NCBI GenBank assembly: GCA_037952775.1
Contig: JBANAY010000001.1
Span: 4,278,001-4,342,000 of the forward strand
DNA: 64,000 bases
Reading direction: 5' to 3'
Origin: Clonostachys chloroleuca
Lineage: Eukaryota; Ascomycota; Sordariomycetes; Hypocreales; Bionectriaceae
Below the pieces are notes generated by a model. That model ran no database searches. It saw only the letters and a list, made by a program, of their open reading frames with translations, and was not told the DNA's origin. The translations under genes were made by a program, and so were the position numbers. Shown here piece by piece: positions 24,147 through 35,966 of the stretch (the stretch's first letter is position 1; each line of letters opens with the position of its first letter).

Positions 24147-27100
24147 CCTGGATTGCGCTGAACTAGAAGCTGCCTCGGCGTAAATCAAAGTCTGAGGAAA
24201 GAGAAAATCCCACTGGGGTGAATACAATTCAGCCTCAATGGCACAGAGGGGAAAGCGAAGAGATGGCGAGGAGCTGGGAGAGCGCCGTTCGCACAAGCGA
24301 GGAGAACAGAACAAGGCCCAACGGAAATAATGTGACGGGCGTTAGATTATTGGAAGCAGGCCGTTGGTGTGCCGGCAGAAGAAGGGGAATCAATCGATTG
24401 ACGAGGTGTGCTTGATCTGGCGGTGCCAAAAGTTATATGGGCGAGCTACAGTCCAATCCAAGTAAGGGTAGGAAACTGATCGCGGCCATAGGCGGAGACC
24501 GAAAAGCGGGCACGGGTGAAGGCTGCGTGAAGGAGGGGAGACGAGAGGGAGAAGGGCGCCATGTATAGAGAAGAATTGAGAGAACGAATAAGGTTGTCCG
24601 GGGGTTGGTTGGGGTTGGAGTCGACGGCGGCACGGGGGAGGGGTGGATCGAATGAAGGTTTCCAGAGGGGGTGGCAAGTTTGCTCAGCGAGATATCTTGG
24701 TACCTTAAATTTATGTCGGTAGTGTGGATAGATGGAGGGAGGCAGAGATGTGGTTGAACGATGGGAGGAACGAACAGAATACTGAAGATCGAACGCGGAC
24801 TGAGAAGGAGGGTTGGGCTGGTGGGCAGCAGGCACCAGCACCAGCACCAGCGCCACTACAGCAGGAGGTTACAGGGGCGATCAGGCGTAAAAGACGGTGA
24901 TGAGATTGGGCTGGCCGCTGGGGGCTCCATTCGATCAGTCACAAGGGACGAAGTACGGGGAGGGCACGCTAACGCATGGAAGAACCCAGCGAGCCCAAGC
25001 GCTAGCACCAGGCCTCCAGCGTGTGGGGAGGAGGAGGGGGCGACAGAGGGGCCTTGTGGGAGAGCAAATCAGGCTGGCTGATGGGGTTGGCAGCATCAGA
25101 CGCAGCCCTCGACGGGCGACTCGAGTCGGCCCGTTCTCTGTAATGGAGACGACGAGCAGAGGAGACTGCAGATTGTTGCTGCTGGGTGTCCGAGAGGGTT
25201 AATTGAGGAGAACATCACATCACATTCGATATCAAACAAGGAACACGGTCCCGCTGGTCGGGGGCTGCCATTGCGCCTTCCTATTGGTGCAATCCTGCTA
25301 ACGGTGGTGCCACGGTGCAAAGTCCCATCGCTATCCGTTACTGGCCTCACCTTACCAACGGCCTCACATTACTTCACTTCATTTCCGTTTGTCTCGTCGT
25401 GCAGCCAGAAGAGCCAAGAGGTGCCAATTTCTACGTGCCACTGGCAATAAGCCCTCCCCACAGAGGATCGTGACCTGAGGGAGGCCGGGCGGTGGGCGCC
25501 AGAGAGAAATGAGAAGGGTCGTGGGCTGCGGGCTTCACAGTTTCGACTCGACTCCTCCGTCTTACTCCGTGAGAGCAGTTTGACCATCGTGACCCTGAAA
25601 GCTCCACCCCATATTATGATGCCCATTACCGACTCATGGGGTAAGAAAATACGAAGCACTAGAGACTAACAGACAGCAGAAGCCGACAACCGTGCCATAT
25701 CGCCCCACGGTCGGGCCAGCTGTGCACTAGTCGCGGGCAGCTGGGGAGGCAGATCTCGTTGCTATCTAATTGATTTACTGCGACGGCTCAGCTGGAATAC
25801 GACAGGGAATTCATCACTGCCGTCGCCGCAACCCTGTAGGGCTATCCCAAGGAGTGGCCGTCCCACGCCCGCATCGGACACCGACCGAGGGTTATCCCCA
25901 AGGTGTCAAGGGTGGAAAGCAGCCCGCCGTTATTACCTAACCACACTGCTACGCCAAACGGAGGGCCTTGCTACTTGCATCGAGGTTCCACCAAATGCTT
26001 CGGCCAATGCAACACAAACAGAGATAGACGTCCTCTCAGTCATATTCTAATCATTGCAATCCTGGCCCAAGCATGCAGCTACTGCACCAGAGCAGCGAAG
26101 CGACCAGCACACGCACAAGATGCAACATGGATGCCAATGCCTCACCTCAGCGGCCCCTGGCCAACCCCCGCAAAAACAGACAGCTTAATCAATCAATGGA
26201 TGCAACCCCCTCCGAAGAACCTGAGCAAAAGTTCGGGGCCTAAACAGCTGCTAACCGTTTACTCTTCGGACGGTCTAACCCTCCGCACCCACAGGACTCT
26301 GCGCTACAGTTCAAATGTTGTTAGTACATGGGGGCTTTGGGGCGCCCTAGTGAATTAGTTACAGGGCCCATGCGTCTCTATAGCCGCGCCAATCACAGTC
26401 CGCCGCTGACACGATCACCTCCAAAACCGAACGACGTTCCATCCTTCTCGACTCTTCTTTCGCCTGCAGAACATACCTCGTCGCCGGGCGTGGTGGCGAG
26501 AACCGGGGATGCCAGATCAGGGGACCGAGGCAGTTGGCTCGTCTACGACCGTCCCCTGCAGGTACTGGTCTCTGCCTGTGATTCCGAATGGAATTCTGAC
26601 TGGCTTACGACACCCAAACCTGGGATGGCACCTATCATCACCTCCCCTCCGATTGTGGGCATGGCAGCGAAGATCCAAGGCAGGCCAACATGAGATTTTG
26701 GCCACCTGTAGACGCAAATCCGGGGTAAGATGGGGCCGGGTGTGAGTGGTGGTGTGCTAAGACGGCCGAGGATGCCTTGCTTGGCTGAATCTGGCCTTTC
26801 GCCCAGACGAGCGGGCTGCCGTCAGTTGAAGGTGGATTTCCCGTCAGCCCGTGTCTCGTCGAGAGAAGCGAGAATATGCACCAGGAAGAAGGCGAGAGAG
26901 GTAGAGGGCGGGGAAGTTGGGGTTGGGCGGTAGCATCGTCCAGTCCTCCATCACCGCTCTTCAACCTCCTTCCTGCTCGACCTCTTCGACCGAGCAGCTA
27001 GTTCCGATTTCTGCTCTTAGGCCCCTCTTATCCTCCTCTTTCCCGCATCCAAATCTTTCGACGGGCGCCAAGTCCCCAATCCATCTGCCGGTCAAGTGAC

Positions 27101-30100
27101 GACATGACAGCGGTTGTCACCTGTGGGTCTGCATGTCATCTTTCAGGGCAGATTGTACCCCAATATAGCTAGCAGGCAGCAAAAAGGAAGACCGTCGTTT
27201 GACTTTCATCCATGTGACCAGATGGACCTGTACGAGTTGTCTACTCGCGAGAAGACCTGTGCTTTTAGACCAGGCTGTCGCTGCACGCCGGTCCACGAAA
27301 GAAGTCGCGGAACAAGGCCATCATGCGAGTGTTGCAGATACACACCACACATACGGACATCGTAAGCTCCACACACCCTGGCTCGTGGATGGAAAGTAAC
27401 TGGAAACCCTGTCCGGCTACTATTATTCTCATCACGAACCTAGCCTAGCTCCATCTGCACCTCGATTCTGGGGACGGACGACGGCTGTGCTAAATCAAGG
27501 ACAGCTCCTGACTGACCGACCACATTCTCCACCGGGAGGGCTACATGTCCATCGTAGGGCAGGTTGCAGCGACGAGCAGAGGAGGGGCCGGCTATAGTCG
27601 TTCTTTGGACTCTATACTATGGCCCAAGCCAAGCTGCTGAACGTGCTTGAGCGAGTGTGCAACCAGGAGTGGACGTAGATACTCGGTGTGGATCTTGAGA
27701 AGTCAATCCCTTGTGACTGTTGCGTTCAATTAAGCTCGGCCCGACGGACAGGATATACGTCGTCACTTCATGCCATACGGCCCTCGTCCCAAAGCTAAAA
27801 ATTCCCTTGCTGGATGGTGCCCATCATGTATAACTGTTCTGGAGGGAACGGTGAGGCGAGGTTCAAATCAGGGGCCTCCGCAGACGGAACAGGGCTCTCC
27901 ATGAGGAGCAAGATTGTATCCAGCATGTCCGTCGGTGATAGTACGATTTTCCTGCTCGAAGGCTACCGCCAGGAAATAGTCACCCGAGCCAAGGTCATGT
28001 TGCCTGTCTCTGATTAAGGGAAACTGGTCGGGTTTCCCCAGCTTCCTGTTCGCTCCACTGCATAAGCGAGCTCACGAACCATCTCTCTGCATGTTCACCT
28101 CCATCTGATGCATGAAATCCCCAACAACACAGGCTTTCCGATTTGAGTCCAATTTACGATACAGTGCTACCCATCTTCTCACCCCAGATTCAGGGGCCTT
28201 GTGTACGCCATGGCCTCCAGGGTATGTAGGTAGTACCCGTCGGGGCCCCTTATTTTGAGTGATCATCGCCTCTTTGTTCTTTTCGCCCCCGCTTAATAAA
28301 GAATAAATCAGACGGGTGGGATGGTAATTGGAAGAATCGGAGATGAAGTGGCCAGACGGAGGTTGGTTAGTTACAGACGGTGTGGTGTGGATACGTCGAG
28401 GGGAACGGAGAAGACGGCTTTTTCCACCAATCCTGGTCCCTGATCCCGTGTCATTAAAGACTGGCCCTGTTTCACCGTAAATTGGTTGCTTGTGAAAGGA
28501 GAATGGAAAAGCAGCAAATGTTTGTTCAAGCCTTTAATCTCTCCCCTGATCATTGGGGTACGGCTAGCTCGGATGGGAGGGGGCGGAAGTAGCCATATCG
28601 TCCTTTTCCCAATGGAGAGTTGCTCCGAAGGCCAGTGTTTGGATCTAGACAGGACGTCAATGGCTGATGTTGATCAATTACACGGCCTGTCCTTGGTCCC
28701 CTGCACTGAACCGTTCTGGAAAAGTAATTCCCCTGGTCTTCACTGACCTCGCTCAGGCTTTGCCTGGCCCGGCATGTGCTCACCAATATCCTGTGCATTT
28801 ATCATCACAACATAGAAGCCATAGAAGACTTCCTCATAGTCGATTAAAGGTATCTATGGAACTACGTAGTGAACGTGACCTAAAGAGGGATGACTAGCTT
28901 TATCTCCCCTGAAATTGTGGTCGGGCGCCCTGCAAAGCCGACTTGCTCACTATCCTCGTTCTGGAGGCATCTATTTTTGCAACTGAGTAAGCTGTATGTA
29001 TAACTAACAAGAGAAAATCACGGAACTTTCTTTTTAATTATGCTGGTCTATTCTGGTCTGTTTTTCTTTCTCCATCGAGTATGAAGATTCACAACGCACG
29101 TCGCTGACCCACTAGGCCCTTTCATCATTCGGAGGAATCCTGTCTCGTGAATCCACATGTTTCAAGGATTTCAAAGGCTATTCTCAATGAGATAAGTTTT
29201 TGGAGCTTGTAATAAGGTTTGACTTGCATATGGTTCACAGAGGGGAAATGATACATCCTATCTCAGGCTGAATGAGTCGGGAAACCCCGTAGAATGACCT
29301 CATGGATCTGCATCTGCATAAGTATAAATAAATATTAGAGTGAATTTCAATCGCATGTTAAGCCTTTTAAAATATGGATCTCATTCCACTCTTCTCCTAT
29401 CTTGAGAGAGGGATCATTTGTCTGTCCTCATCGGTTTTCGGCTTGAGCTGCATATGCAAAGGAAACTCCCACAAGCTTGGTAAGATTATTTTTATGCTTG
29501 GGGTAAAGTTATACAAAATGTTGTGGAGTTTTGAACGGAAGAATTGGGTCTAGTAATTGTCGGACAAATTTGGCCCGTGAGCGCCTCAGCTCCCAACACT
29601 ATTGACAGCGGACGAAGCCTCCATCGACCGATGAAACTGACTCTGAGATGCTAATTTGACGATATTGTATAGGTTTTGATATATCCTCACTGCAAAACGC
29701 AGATGGTCTCATAATATGAGTGTAATAGTGAATAGGTACTTGCCAAAGAAATCATTTCATACACAACGTAGGGCTTGAAACCTTGATTTTGAGGCTCTGG
29801 GCTTCTGATGACGTTTCATGTGGAAAGGCTCATCGTAATACAAACCAATTAAATTAAAATTTGGTTAAATCAACCCGAGCTCAGTAAAGGGTTTAAATCT
29901 TTCACCGCTCATGGTGCTTGCTTTGCTTTCACAAATTGCCACCATTAGAGGCGGAAAAGGAATAGATGGGTAGAAGGATACGACAAAAGATTACTGGTAT
30001 AAACTGAGATTCCACCGTTTAAAACAGAGGGTGCCCGTCTTTGTGGATTACACATGGGATGACTGCAGAAGGGGTGTTGAGATAACGGGTAATTATGTCG

Positions 30101-30559
30101 ACCCGAATCATCGGGTCAAAAAGATCGACAGGTACCAGGAAAGTGATTGAAACGATGGCAATGTGGGGGCATGCAACACCTAAGTTTATTAACTAACCAA
30201 TAAATAATCTGGTCACTGATCTGGGGAATGAATTGGGACCCTTAGGTGGTTATTGGACAGTCTATCTGTAATGAGCGATGTGGAAATCTGTTGAAATCTG
30301 TTCGGGGGGATCTACCTAGCCACAGATCATATCGTGATTGGACTATACACTCTTCACTCTTCTTGACCACATCCTTTCCTTGTTGGGAGTAACTGAGCAA
30401 CTCTGAGCGTAGCTGAGCCGATAGCGTACTGCGGGCAACTAAGTAATTTAGGAATAACTACTCTGAGAGTTGAAGAATCTCAAATTAAAGTAGATGCAGA
30501 TTATCAAGCATGTGACTCTTCATCAACAGGTTAATTTCGGTGTTGAAAAGATTGGGGCT
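24147..30559. other. Long intergenic stretch, about 6.4 kb
   Basis: No gene supported. The first few hundred bases hold the promoter of the minus-strand regulator, including a CACCAG hexamer repeat at about 24831-24853. From about 29000 the composition drifts to AT-rich without the extreme bias of the retrotransposon block on the right. Open frames such as 25903-26358 and 26328-26693 show no domain, no biased codon use and no splice-consistent extension. Regulatory DNA or long non-coding transcripts are possible but not demonstrated. Confidence 0.5.
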
Positions 30560-30910
30560 CTAAGACTTTTTGCTCTGACTCTCTACGAGATTAATTGAAC
30601 GGCCCAAAAACTCCCCATCATTTTGGAAAGTCAACAGTTCCATTGCATCCTCGGTATTGAAAAACTGTGCAGCAAATTTCTCCCCTTTGCCACGAGAGGC
30701 ACCGTTCTTGGCCTTAGCGATGTATCACCAGATAAACTTGATATTGGATTTCCCACCCACTTCCCTAATGGTTACCATAACGGGTTCAGTATTATCAGCA
30801 TAGACGCGGGGTTGCGCCACAGCTTTCGACAAACTCTTCAGCGGAGCACTAAGTGGTGGGACAGTTTGAAGCTGGATATTGGTGGTAGTGTTGCAAGTGT
30901 CGCGAGGTTC
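30560..30910 (-). pseudogene. Decayed gene fragment, RRM-like
   Basis: On the minus strand one frame stays open for about 117 codons with a single stop (TGA, 30725-30727). It reads protein-like on both sides of the stop: PVMVTIREVGGKSNIKFIW before, then AKAKNGASRGKGEKFAAQFF and NTEDAMELL, NDGEFLGRSINL after. The order (short hydrophobic strand, glycine/basic loop with FAAQFF, then DG-EFLGRSI) resembles an RNA-recognition motif, which is an inference from pattern only. No intact start or flanking exons were found. It lies just downstream of the xylanase gene and at the edge of the gene-poor stretch. Confidence 0.4.
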
Positions 30911-31154
30911 TTAGAATGATTCGAAAAGCCCCTCTTTCCAATCGATCAGGCTTCTTGGAGTGTCGGGCACCTGTTGTGTTAGCTGGGCTTCGTGTGCAAA
31001 AACTTTCACAAACGAATACGCAGTGCGAAGGCACTATCAACATTGCAAAGAAGAGCAAGCGCTTGTAAATTTCAGAAAGTGTACTAAGTTCAATCTCACA
31101 GGAAGAAATCCTAGCTACTCTTGATCTGGGAAGTACTTCGAACTCTTTATAAAT

Positions 31155-32536
31155 TTACAAACATTGAGAATACCACTGGTTGACGTAAGTGCACGTGTAT
31201 GGGCTCTGACAGACAGTTGGGCCAGTCCATCCTTGCCCACCACACTGGCCCCAGTGAACCTGCCCGGGAGTGTTTGTAGCTGTGGCCGTCGCTGAGGTAG
31301 AAGTAACCGTGACCGTCACACCGGTAGAAGTGGTGGAGGTGCCGCCGGTAGCCTTGGCGGCAAGAACCGACGAGACCGAAGTCCATGCGGGCTTCTTATT
31401 GAAGTTGGCGTCGTAGATCAAAGCATCACCGGCTCCGTTGAAGGTCGAAGGGATCCAGCTGTACTTGTCTGTGAATCCCCAAACCGTGACTCCGACACAA
31501 CCAGTCACGTCGAGGCACGAGCCGACGACGTTGGCGTAGTCGTTTCCTTGGGTAACGAGAGCGGATGAAGAGGCTGGCAGACTGGAGTGTCGGATATCCA
31601 ATTCCGTGTAAGCCACCTCGACACCCAGGGCTGTGAAGCGACGGAGAGCCGTGGACAGGCTGCTACGGGATGGGGTAGAGCCCACGATTAGATGACCTTG
31701 GAAACCTACACCATCGATGGGAGCACCGGCGGCCTTGATAAGGTTGACAATTTCAACGGTTTTGTCCGTCTTGGCACCGTTGTACTCCAGATTGTAGTCA
31801 TTGTAGTATCTTTGAGATCCCGTATTAGAACCATACTGCTCGACAATATAAAAATAATGTTGTACTCACAGCTTTGCGTTCGGGTCAGCAGCCCGGGCAG
31901 CAGTAAAAGAAATGGGGATGAAATCGGTGCCAAGCACCGTATAGAAGACGCTATTTCGGTATACTGCGCTGTCATCGACGGCCTCGTTCACAACATCCCA
32001 ATGGTAGCACTGGCCCAGATAGTGCTTCATGACATTGGAGATGTGAGTCTGGATGACAGCAGTAAGAGTAGCTCTGGTCCAAGAGCCGCTCGAGACCCAG
32101 TTGGGTAGCTGTGAATGCCTGAAGGTATTCTGGTGAGCTCCTGTTCAGTCAACGAACTAGTTGAATACTTACCATGTAAGAGTGTGGCAACGTAGGATTT
32201 GGCCGTTCTTTGAAGCAATATTGGGAACCTAGCAAACTTGTTATTAGAACGGTTGCGCACCTGTATCACTCAATCTAAACGCACAATATCACCCTGAGTA
32301 TAGGAAAACGAGTTTTGGGATGGTTCTGTGTAGGCCCATTTTTGGCCGTTTTCAGGAACAACTTGTCCGAATTCAGTTGTGGTGGAAAGAAGGCTGACGT
32401 ATTGAGAGTCACTCTGCTTGCTCTCGTCCACGGCAGTACCAAAGTATTTAAGTCCAGCCCGAACAGCCAAGGTATTCAGCTGCGCGGAGACAGCGTTTGA
32501 GGCCACAAGTATGGCAAGAGCTATGTCTGAACGCAT
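31155..32536 (-). CDS. Secreted endo-1,4-beta-xylanase, GH10 with C-terminal CBM1, 403 aa
   Basis: It hydrolyses internal beta-1,4 bonds of xylan outside the cell. Exons are 32285-32536, 32173-32228, 31870-32118 and 31155-31809. The introns use GTGCGT, GTAAGT and GTGAGT donors and phases agree (1212 nt, 404 codons). Residues 1-18 form a signal peptide ([18 protein letters not shown]). The GH10 barrel covers about 19-330: [14 protein letters not shown], acid/base Glu148 in [10 protein letters not shown], and nucleophile Glu255 in YTELDIR. A Thr/Ser-rich linker (about 332-367) leads to a fungal cellulose-binding module at the C-terminus ([16 protein letters not shown] ... YSQCL) with the usual cysteines and aromatics. 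Length and order are those of typical fungal Xyn10-CBM1 enzymes. A TATA-like box and a GGCTAR motif lie upstream, consistent with inducible control. Confidence 0.96.
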
Positions 32537-32619
32537 GATGCTGACTTGAATTAGGCCTTCTGTTCGTGCTGACGACGCAAGTCTCCAGAAATAAGACTTG
32601 GTGACAACCCTCGGGACAA

Positions 32620-32625
32620 TATATA
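32620..32625 (-). promoter_or_regulatory. TATA-like box of the xylanase gene
   Basis: TATATA on the minus strand, 84 bp upstream of the xylanase ATG (32536), the usual spacing for a short-leader fungal promoter. It is positioned by sequence only. Confidence 0.5.
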
Positions 32626-32739
32626 GGATGGATTATTCATGACTATCACGGAACTTCCCACGATACATTGACGCGTTCCTAATTATCCGTGACGGCTATT
32701 CAGTTCATCCGAACTTTCGTCCAAATATGAAAACAAGTG

Positions 32740-32745
32740 GGCTAG
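32740..32745 (+). promoter_or_regulatory. Candidate XlnR/Xyr1-type site (GGCTAG)
   Basis: The word GGCTAG fits the GGCTAR consensus reported for fungal xylanase activators. A second match, GGCTAA, lies on the minus strand at 33040-33045. Both are within about 500 bp upstream of the GH10 start. Six-base matches occur by chance, so this is suggestive only. Confidence 0.25.
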
Positions 32746-33544
32746 CAGATGGGGCGATTGATGGGTTAACTGTCAGCTGGCTTGTCCGGCACCTGAAGAG
32801 AGGGGCAGTGATGGGGTGACGAGCCCCTCGCTGGAATTCATGCTCAAACTAGAGTGTAGCATTGAGATCCCCCCGGCCTATAAAAACCCTGTTGGTGATC
32901 CTGAGATCAAATTGCTGATCCGGCTGGTAGGCCGGCTCTTCTCCCATCTTGCCAAAAGCAGCAATCAGGAACATCAAGCTCCAGCTCCCAAAGGGAAATC
33001 TCATGCAAAAACGGCGATATTTGCCTAGGTGCCGACGGATTAGCCTTCCGCCGCCGTTTACCCACATGGCGGGTAAACGGGAGTATGCGGCTGCCACCTG
33101 AATTAATTAAATATTCATCGTTAGCTAGGTTTAATTGCTACAACCCCAGGCACGGCCGGACGAGGGGAGCTTAGGATGCTTGTGATAATGGAAGAAACAG
33201 GTTTAAGGATTCAGCACGAATACCGTAGAGAAGCTTCTTCTTAGGCCCTACTACTCTCTAGGAAATCAAAATGCAAGCTCCATGGCAGGAATCACCCTGG
33301 GGCATACAGCCAGATGGGCCGTGATCCTTAGTTATGTACAACAAAGACAACCTGAATAAGACAAGAGATTTCAAACTTGGCTCAGACAGAGATGCATTGT
33401 AGGAAAGTACCCAAAAGGAGGATGGTCGTTTCCGAGTTCAAGCATACGGAGAGGAGTATAGATTCAATTAGTAATGAGCTTGGAAGGATCCTGTGAGGAG
33501 GCGTTCAGACTATACTTGAGCAGACTGAATTATAACCATGTCAC

Positions 33545-34279
33545 TCATTTATCCAAGCCATCTCCTGGACGCAGGGTCTCTCCACGGCCTGCTATAACGG
33601 TATGAGAAAATTCGGTATTTGTGGAAAAGAACAAGAATGAATGCGCCTCAGTCCGAGCTTCGTTGAAACCAAAGTGGCCAAACATGTACTCTGCATCAGG
33701 GGAATACATCCAGACACCACCATCCGAAATGCGTCGCCTACTAGGCTTGTGCCGTTGCCATTCCTGGACTTTCGCCTGCGCCTGTGCGTAGTCTGCAAGG
33801 CCTGCTGAATTCGAGTCCGCGAGCATATCGGCATCGCCTTCTGAAACTCCCTCGCCAATCTCTTCAAGGAACTCACGGGCGTAGTAGCCCCAGTCATACC
33901 GGTTGATGACAAAGACACCATTCTCGAACGTAGTGTCATTATTCATAGTGCTGCCGTGATTGTTTTCGTATGGTGACCCCGAGATGGTGAGAATTTTCTC
34001 AATTTCGCGATCTGGATCGACATCGACATGGCATGCGAACCAACCAGAAGTTTGTCTTGATCGGAGATCTTTAAGCTGGAACACATTCCAGGTCCCATTC
34101 ACTGCTGCGATGTTGTGCTTGAATTGATGGGCCGAAACTGTACCCGATGGCTGAGGTTTGACCTGACGGAAGGGTTGGACTGGAGCAATAGATCCGCCCC
34201 AGATATTATGGAGGGATCCGAAGCACACACATCCTGATGTAACGGTGAGCGTGCTATAGACATTATCTTGTTTCGACAT
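33545..34279 (-). CDS. Unknown protein, 244 aa
   Basis: I do not recognise a domain. The ORF is intronless, starts at a proper ATG (34279) after a plausible leader, and has balanced composition with clear coding character: TLTVTSGCVCFGSLHNIWGG near the N-terminus, FQLKDLRSRQTSGWFACHVD, and the aromatic segments VFVINRYDWGYYAREFLEEI and ISDGGVWMYSPDAEYMFGHF. There is no signal peptide or transmembrane segment, so it is probably cytosolic. It sits between the xylanase and the multicopper oxidase, transcribed like the former and divergently from the latter. It may be lineage-restricted. The frame is fully intact, which argues for a real gene. Confidence 0.7.
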   Translation of the reverse strand: MSKQDNVYSTLTVTSGCVCFGSLHNIWGGSIAPVQPFRQVKPQPSGTVSAHQFKHNIAAVNGTWNVFQLKDLRSRQTSGWFACHVDVDPDREIEKILTISGSPYENNHGSTMNNDTTFENGVFVINRYDWGYYAREFLEEIGEGVSEGDADMLADSNSAGLADYAQAQAKVQEWQRHKPSRRRISDGGVWMYSPDAEYMFGHFGFNEARTEAHSFLFFSTNTEFSHTVIAGRGETLRPGDGLDK

Positions 34280-35491
34280 GTTGCCTGCGAGGGGAGGACT
34301 GTGACTATGCCTCGGCGTGTTCGAAAGATTTTACTGGAATTGTATTATTCTTTGCTTTGATCTGAAGTGCGCAACCTTTTATTGTGGATGGGAGAAGGAA
34401 GTTAAAAGGTAATATAGCTAGCGTCTAGGTAACCTGTGGATAGCTGAGACGGAGATGCGTAGAACGGAGCTGAGTCAACTAGCGCGAAATACATCCCAAC
34501 CAATAAGGAACAGGTCAGGTTGCCAGGCAAGAAGAAGAGGACGGATTATAGATAAACGGAAAATGAACTGGGAGAAGGTAATTTCCGTAGCCCGCTAGTC
34601 AGTCTCTGTACCTCTTAGTCATCCATAAGCTTCGCGAACAGAGTGCGTCATGTCTTGCTTATCACCTCCCTCTGCCTAATCGTCCTCCGCTCACCTTACC
34701 CCCGACATCACCCTTCGCGACAAGGCGAAATGCCAGAAGCTAACCGGGGCTCGGTCCCCTCGGCAACGGCTGTTCGACGAAATGTCCGAGAAGACCCTCG
34801 CACTGAGACTTGGTATTACAAAGGAAGAGGGAAAGTACAAAATCAAAAAGTTTTTGACTATTGTTTCCTAAATATGTGGTGGTACTCTTGCTTTCAAAAG
34901 CCCCCTGCACCCCGAACAACTTGCTAGGTGACTAGCAGTAGGTAGTATCTGACAATTCCGCCGTACCAAGGCAAGCAGGTATACAAGTTTTTACCTGTTG
35001 AAGTTTAAGAGGCGATACTCGGAAGGATCTTGTAGTATGCCCCTTAATTAGCTTAATATGAGATGGGTTCGAGGCCCTTCGGTAGTAGAGTGCCTGGGTA
35101 TCTGAGCATTCATTCATTCATTAGTAAAAAAAAGAACAAAGCTAAAAATGACTAAAAACTATTTAGGTGTATTTTGAAGAGCTTAGACTACAACTACTCA
35201 GTAAGATTTATATGTTTTAAGTTTGTTCTTTCTATGAGCTAGTATAAGTAAAAAAATGAGCCAAGTTAAAATGAAAACGGAAACCCACGGGCTTTAGCCC
35301 AAGTCATGTACCCCGTAGAAATGAGATGAATGTCTGGGCTTGTTGGTGGAAATGGCTTAGACAACGCACTTACAAACTTAGTATGACCACTTGATCTCTC
35401 ACGTGAGATCTGTTTCCGGCTATCAATTACCATTACACTCTGAATCGCGCGGGTTCACTGAGTACAGCCAGTTTTTGACCTGTCACTAACT
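34280..35491. other. Intergenic upstream region with a degenerate Pol III B-box-like word
   Basis: No gene. GGTTCGAGGCC at about 35067-35077 matches the tRNA B-box consensus, followed by an ATTC tetranucleotide run (about 35107-35122) and an A-tract (about 35126-35133). I could not fold a tRNA around it, and no good A box is seen at the right distance. A worn SINE-like remnant is possible. Confidence 0.3.
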
Positions 35492-35493
35492 TA

Positions 35494-35850
35494 GGCCCAG
35501 ATCCTATGAGCGCCTAAGTTGGCATGCCAAACAAAGATCGGTACATCCCCCAGTGGGGTATTAGCTGATGCACCGATTATGTCTGGCAAATGTCTAAGTT
35601 GGCATGCATATTTTCAAGAGCTAATTCAGCACAGATTTTAAGCAAAATAAGTATGAATCCTTGGCTGCTAAGCCTCTTTTTGACCACTTTAAGGCCCCTA
35701 CTAGTATGGTACTTTGCTTACAGGGATATTGGATGCCGAATTATGGATACTGTAGTTTTTATGTAAATTTAGCGATAGAAGGGGAATAGCATTAAAATTA
35801 TGCCAAAATGCCAACTTTGGCACGAGTTAGGCGCTCATAGGATCAGGGCC
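35494..35850. mobile_element. MITE-like element with terminal inverted repeats, TA target duplication
   Basis: The left end (35494 on) reads GGCCCAGATCCTATGAGCGC and the right end, on the opposite strand, reads GGCCCTGATCCTATGAGCGC: one mismatch in 20, and the match continues for several bases. The dinucleotide TA flanks both sides (35492-35493 and 35851-35852), the target duplication of Tc1/mariner-type elements. The element is 357 bp with no coding capacity. Inside, the word CTAAGTTGGCATGC occurs twice (about 35513 and 35594). It ends 116 bp before the ATG of the multicopper oxidase, so it forms part of that promoter. It is a non-autonomous DNA transposon by structure; the family is not identified. 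Confidence 0.8.
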
Positions 35851-35966
35851 TAAATATACCAAGCCATGAGATACAAAATGACCAATATTCCTTCTTTGGT
35901 CCTTGGGATGAAAGTGTGCCACATACTCAGACAACCCTTTCCCTGCACAGCTTCGACTACGTAGCT

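Larger units (their letters stand above)
32537..33544. other. Intergenic: xylanase promoter and 3' flank of the next gene
   Basis: One kilobase upstream of the xylanase, with the candidate TATA box and GGCTAR words. The small open frames here (such as 32816-33028 and 32849-33097) overlap antisense and show no protein character. Confidence 0.5.

Noticed and set aside
30623..30919. Plus-strand 98-codon open frame
   Set aside because: Antisense to the RRM-like relic, whose minus-strand frame shows the more convincing protein pattern.
35030..35100. Possible tRNA gene around GGTTCGAGGCC
   Set aside because: The T-stem has a mismatch, and no A box, anticodon arm or acceptor stem can be placed.
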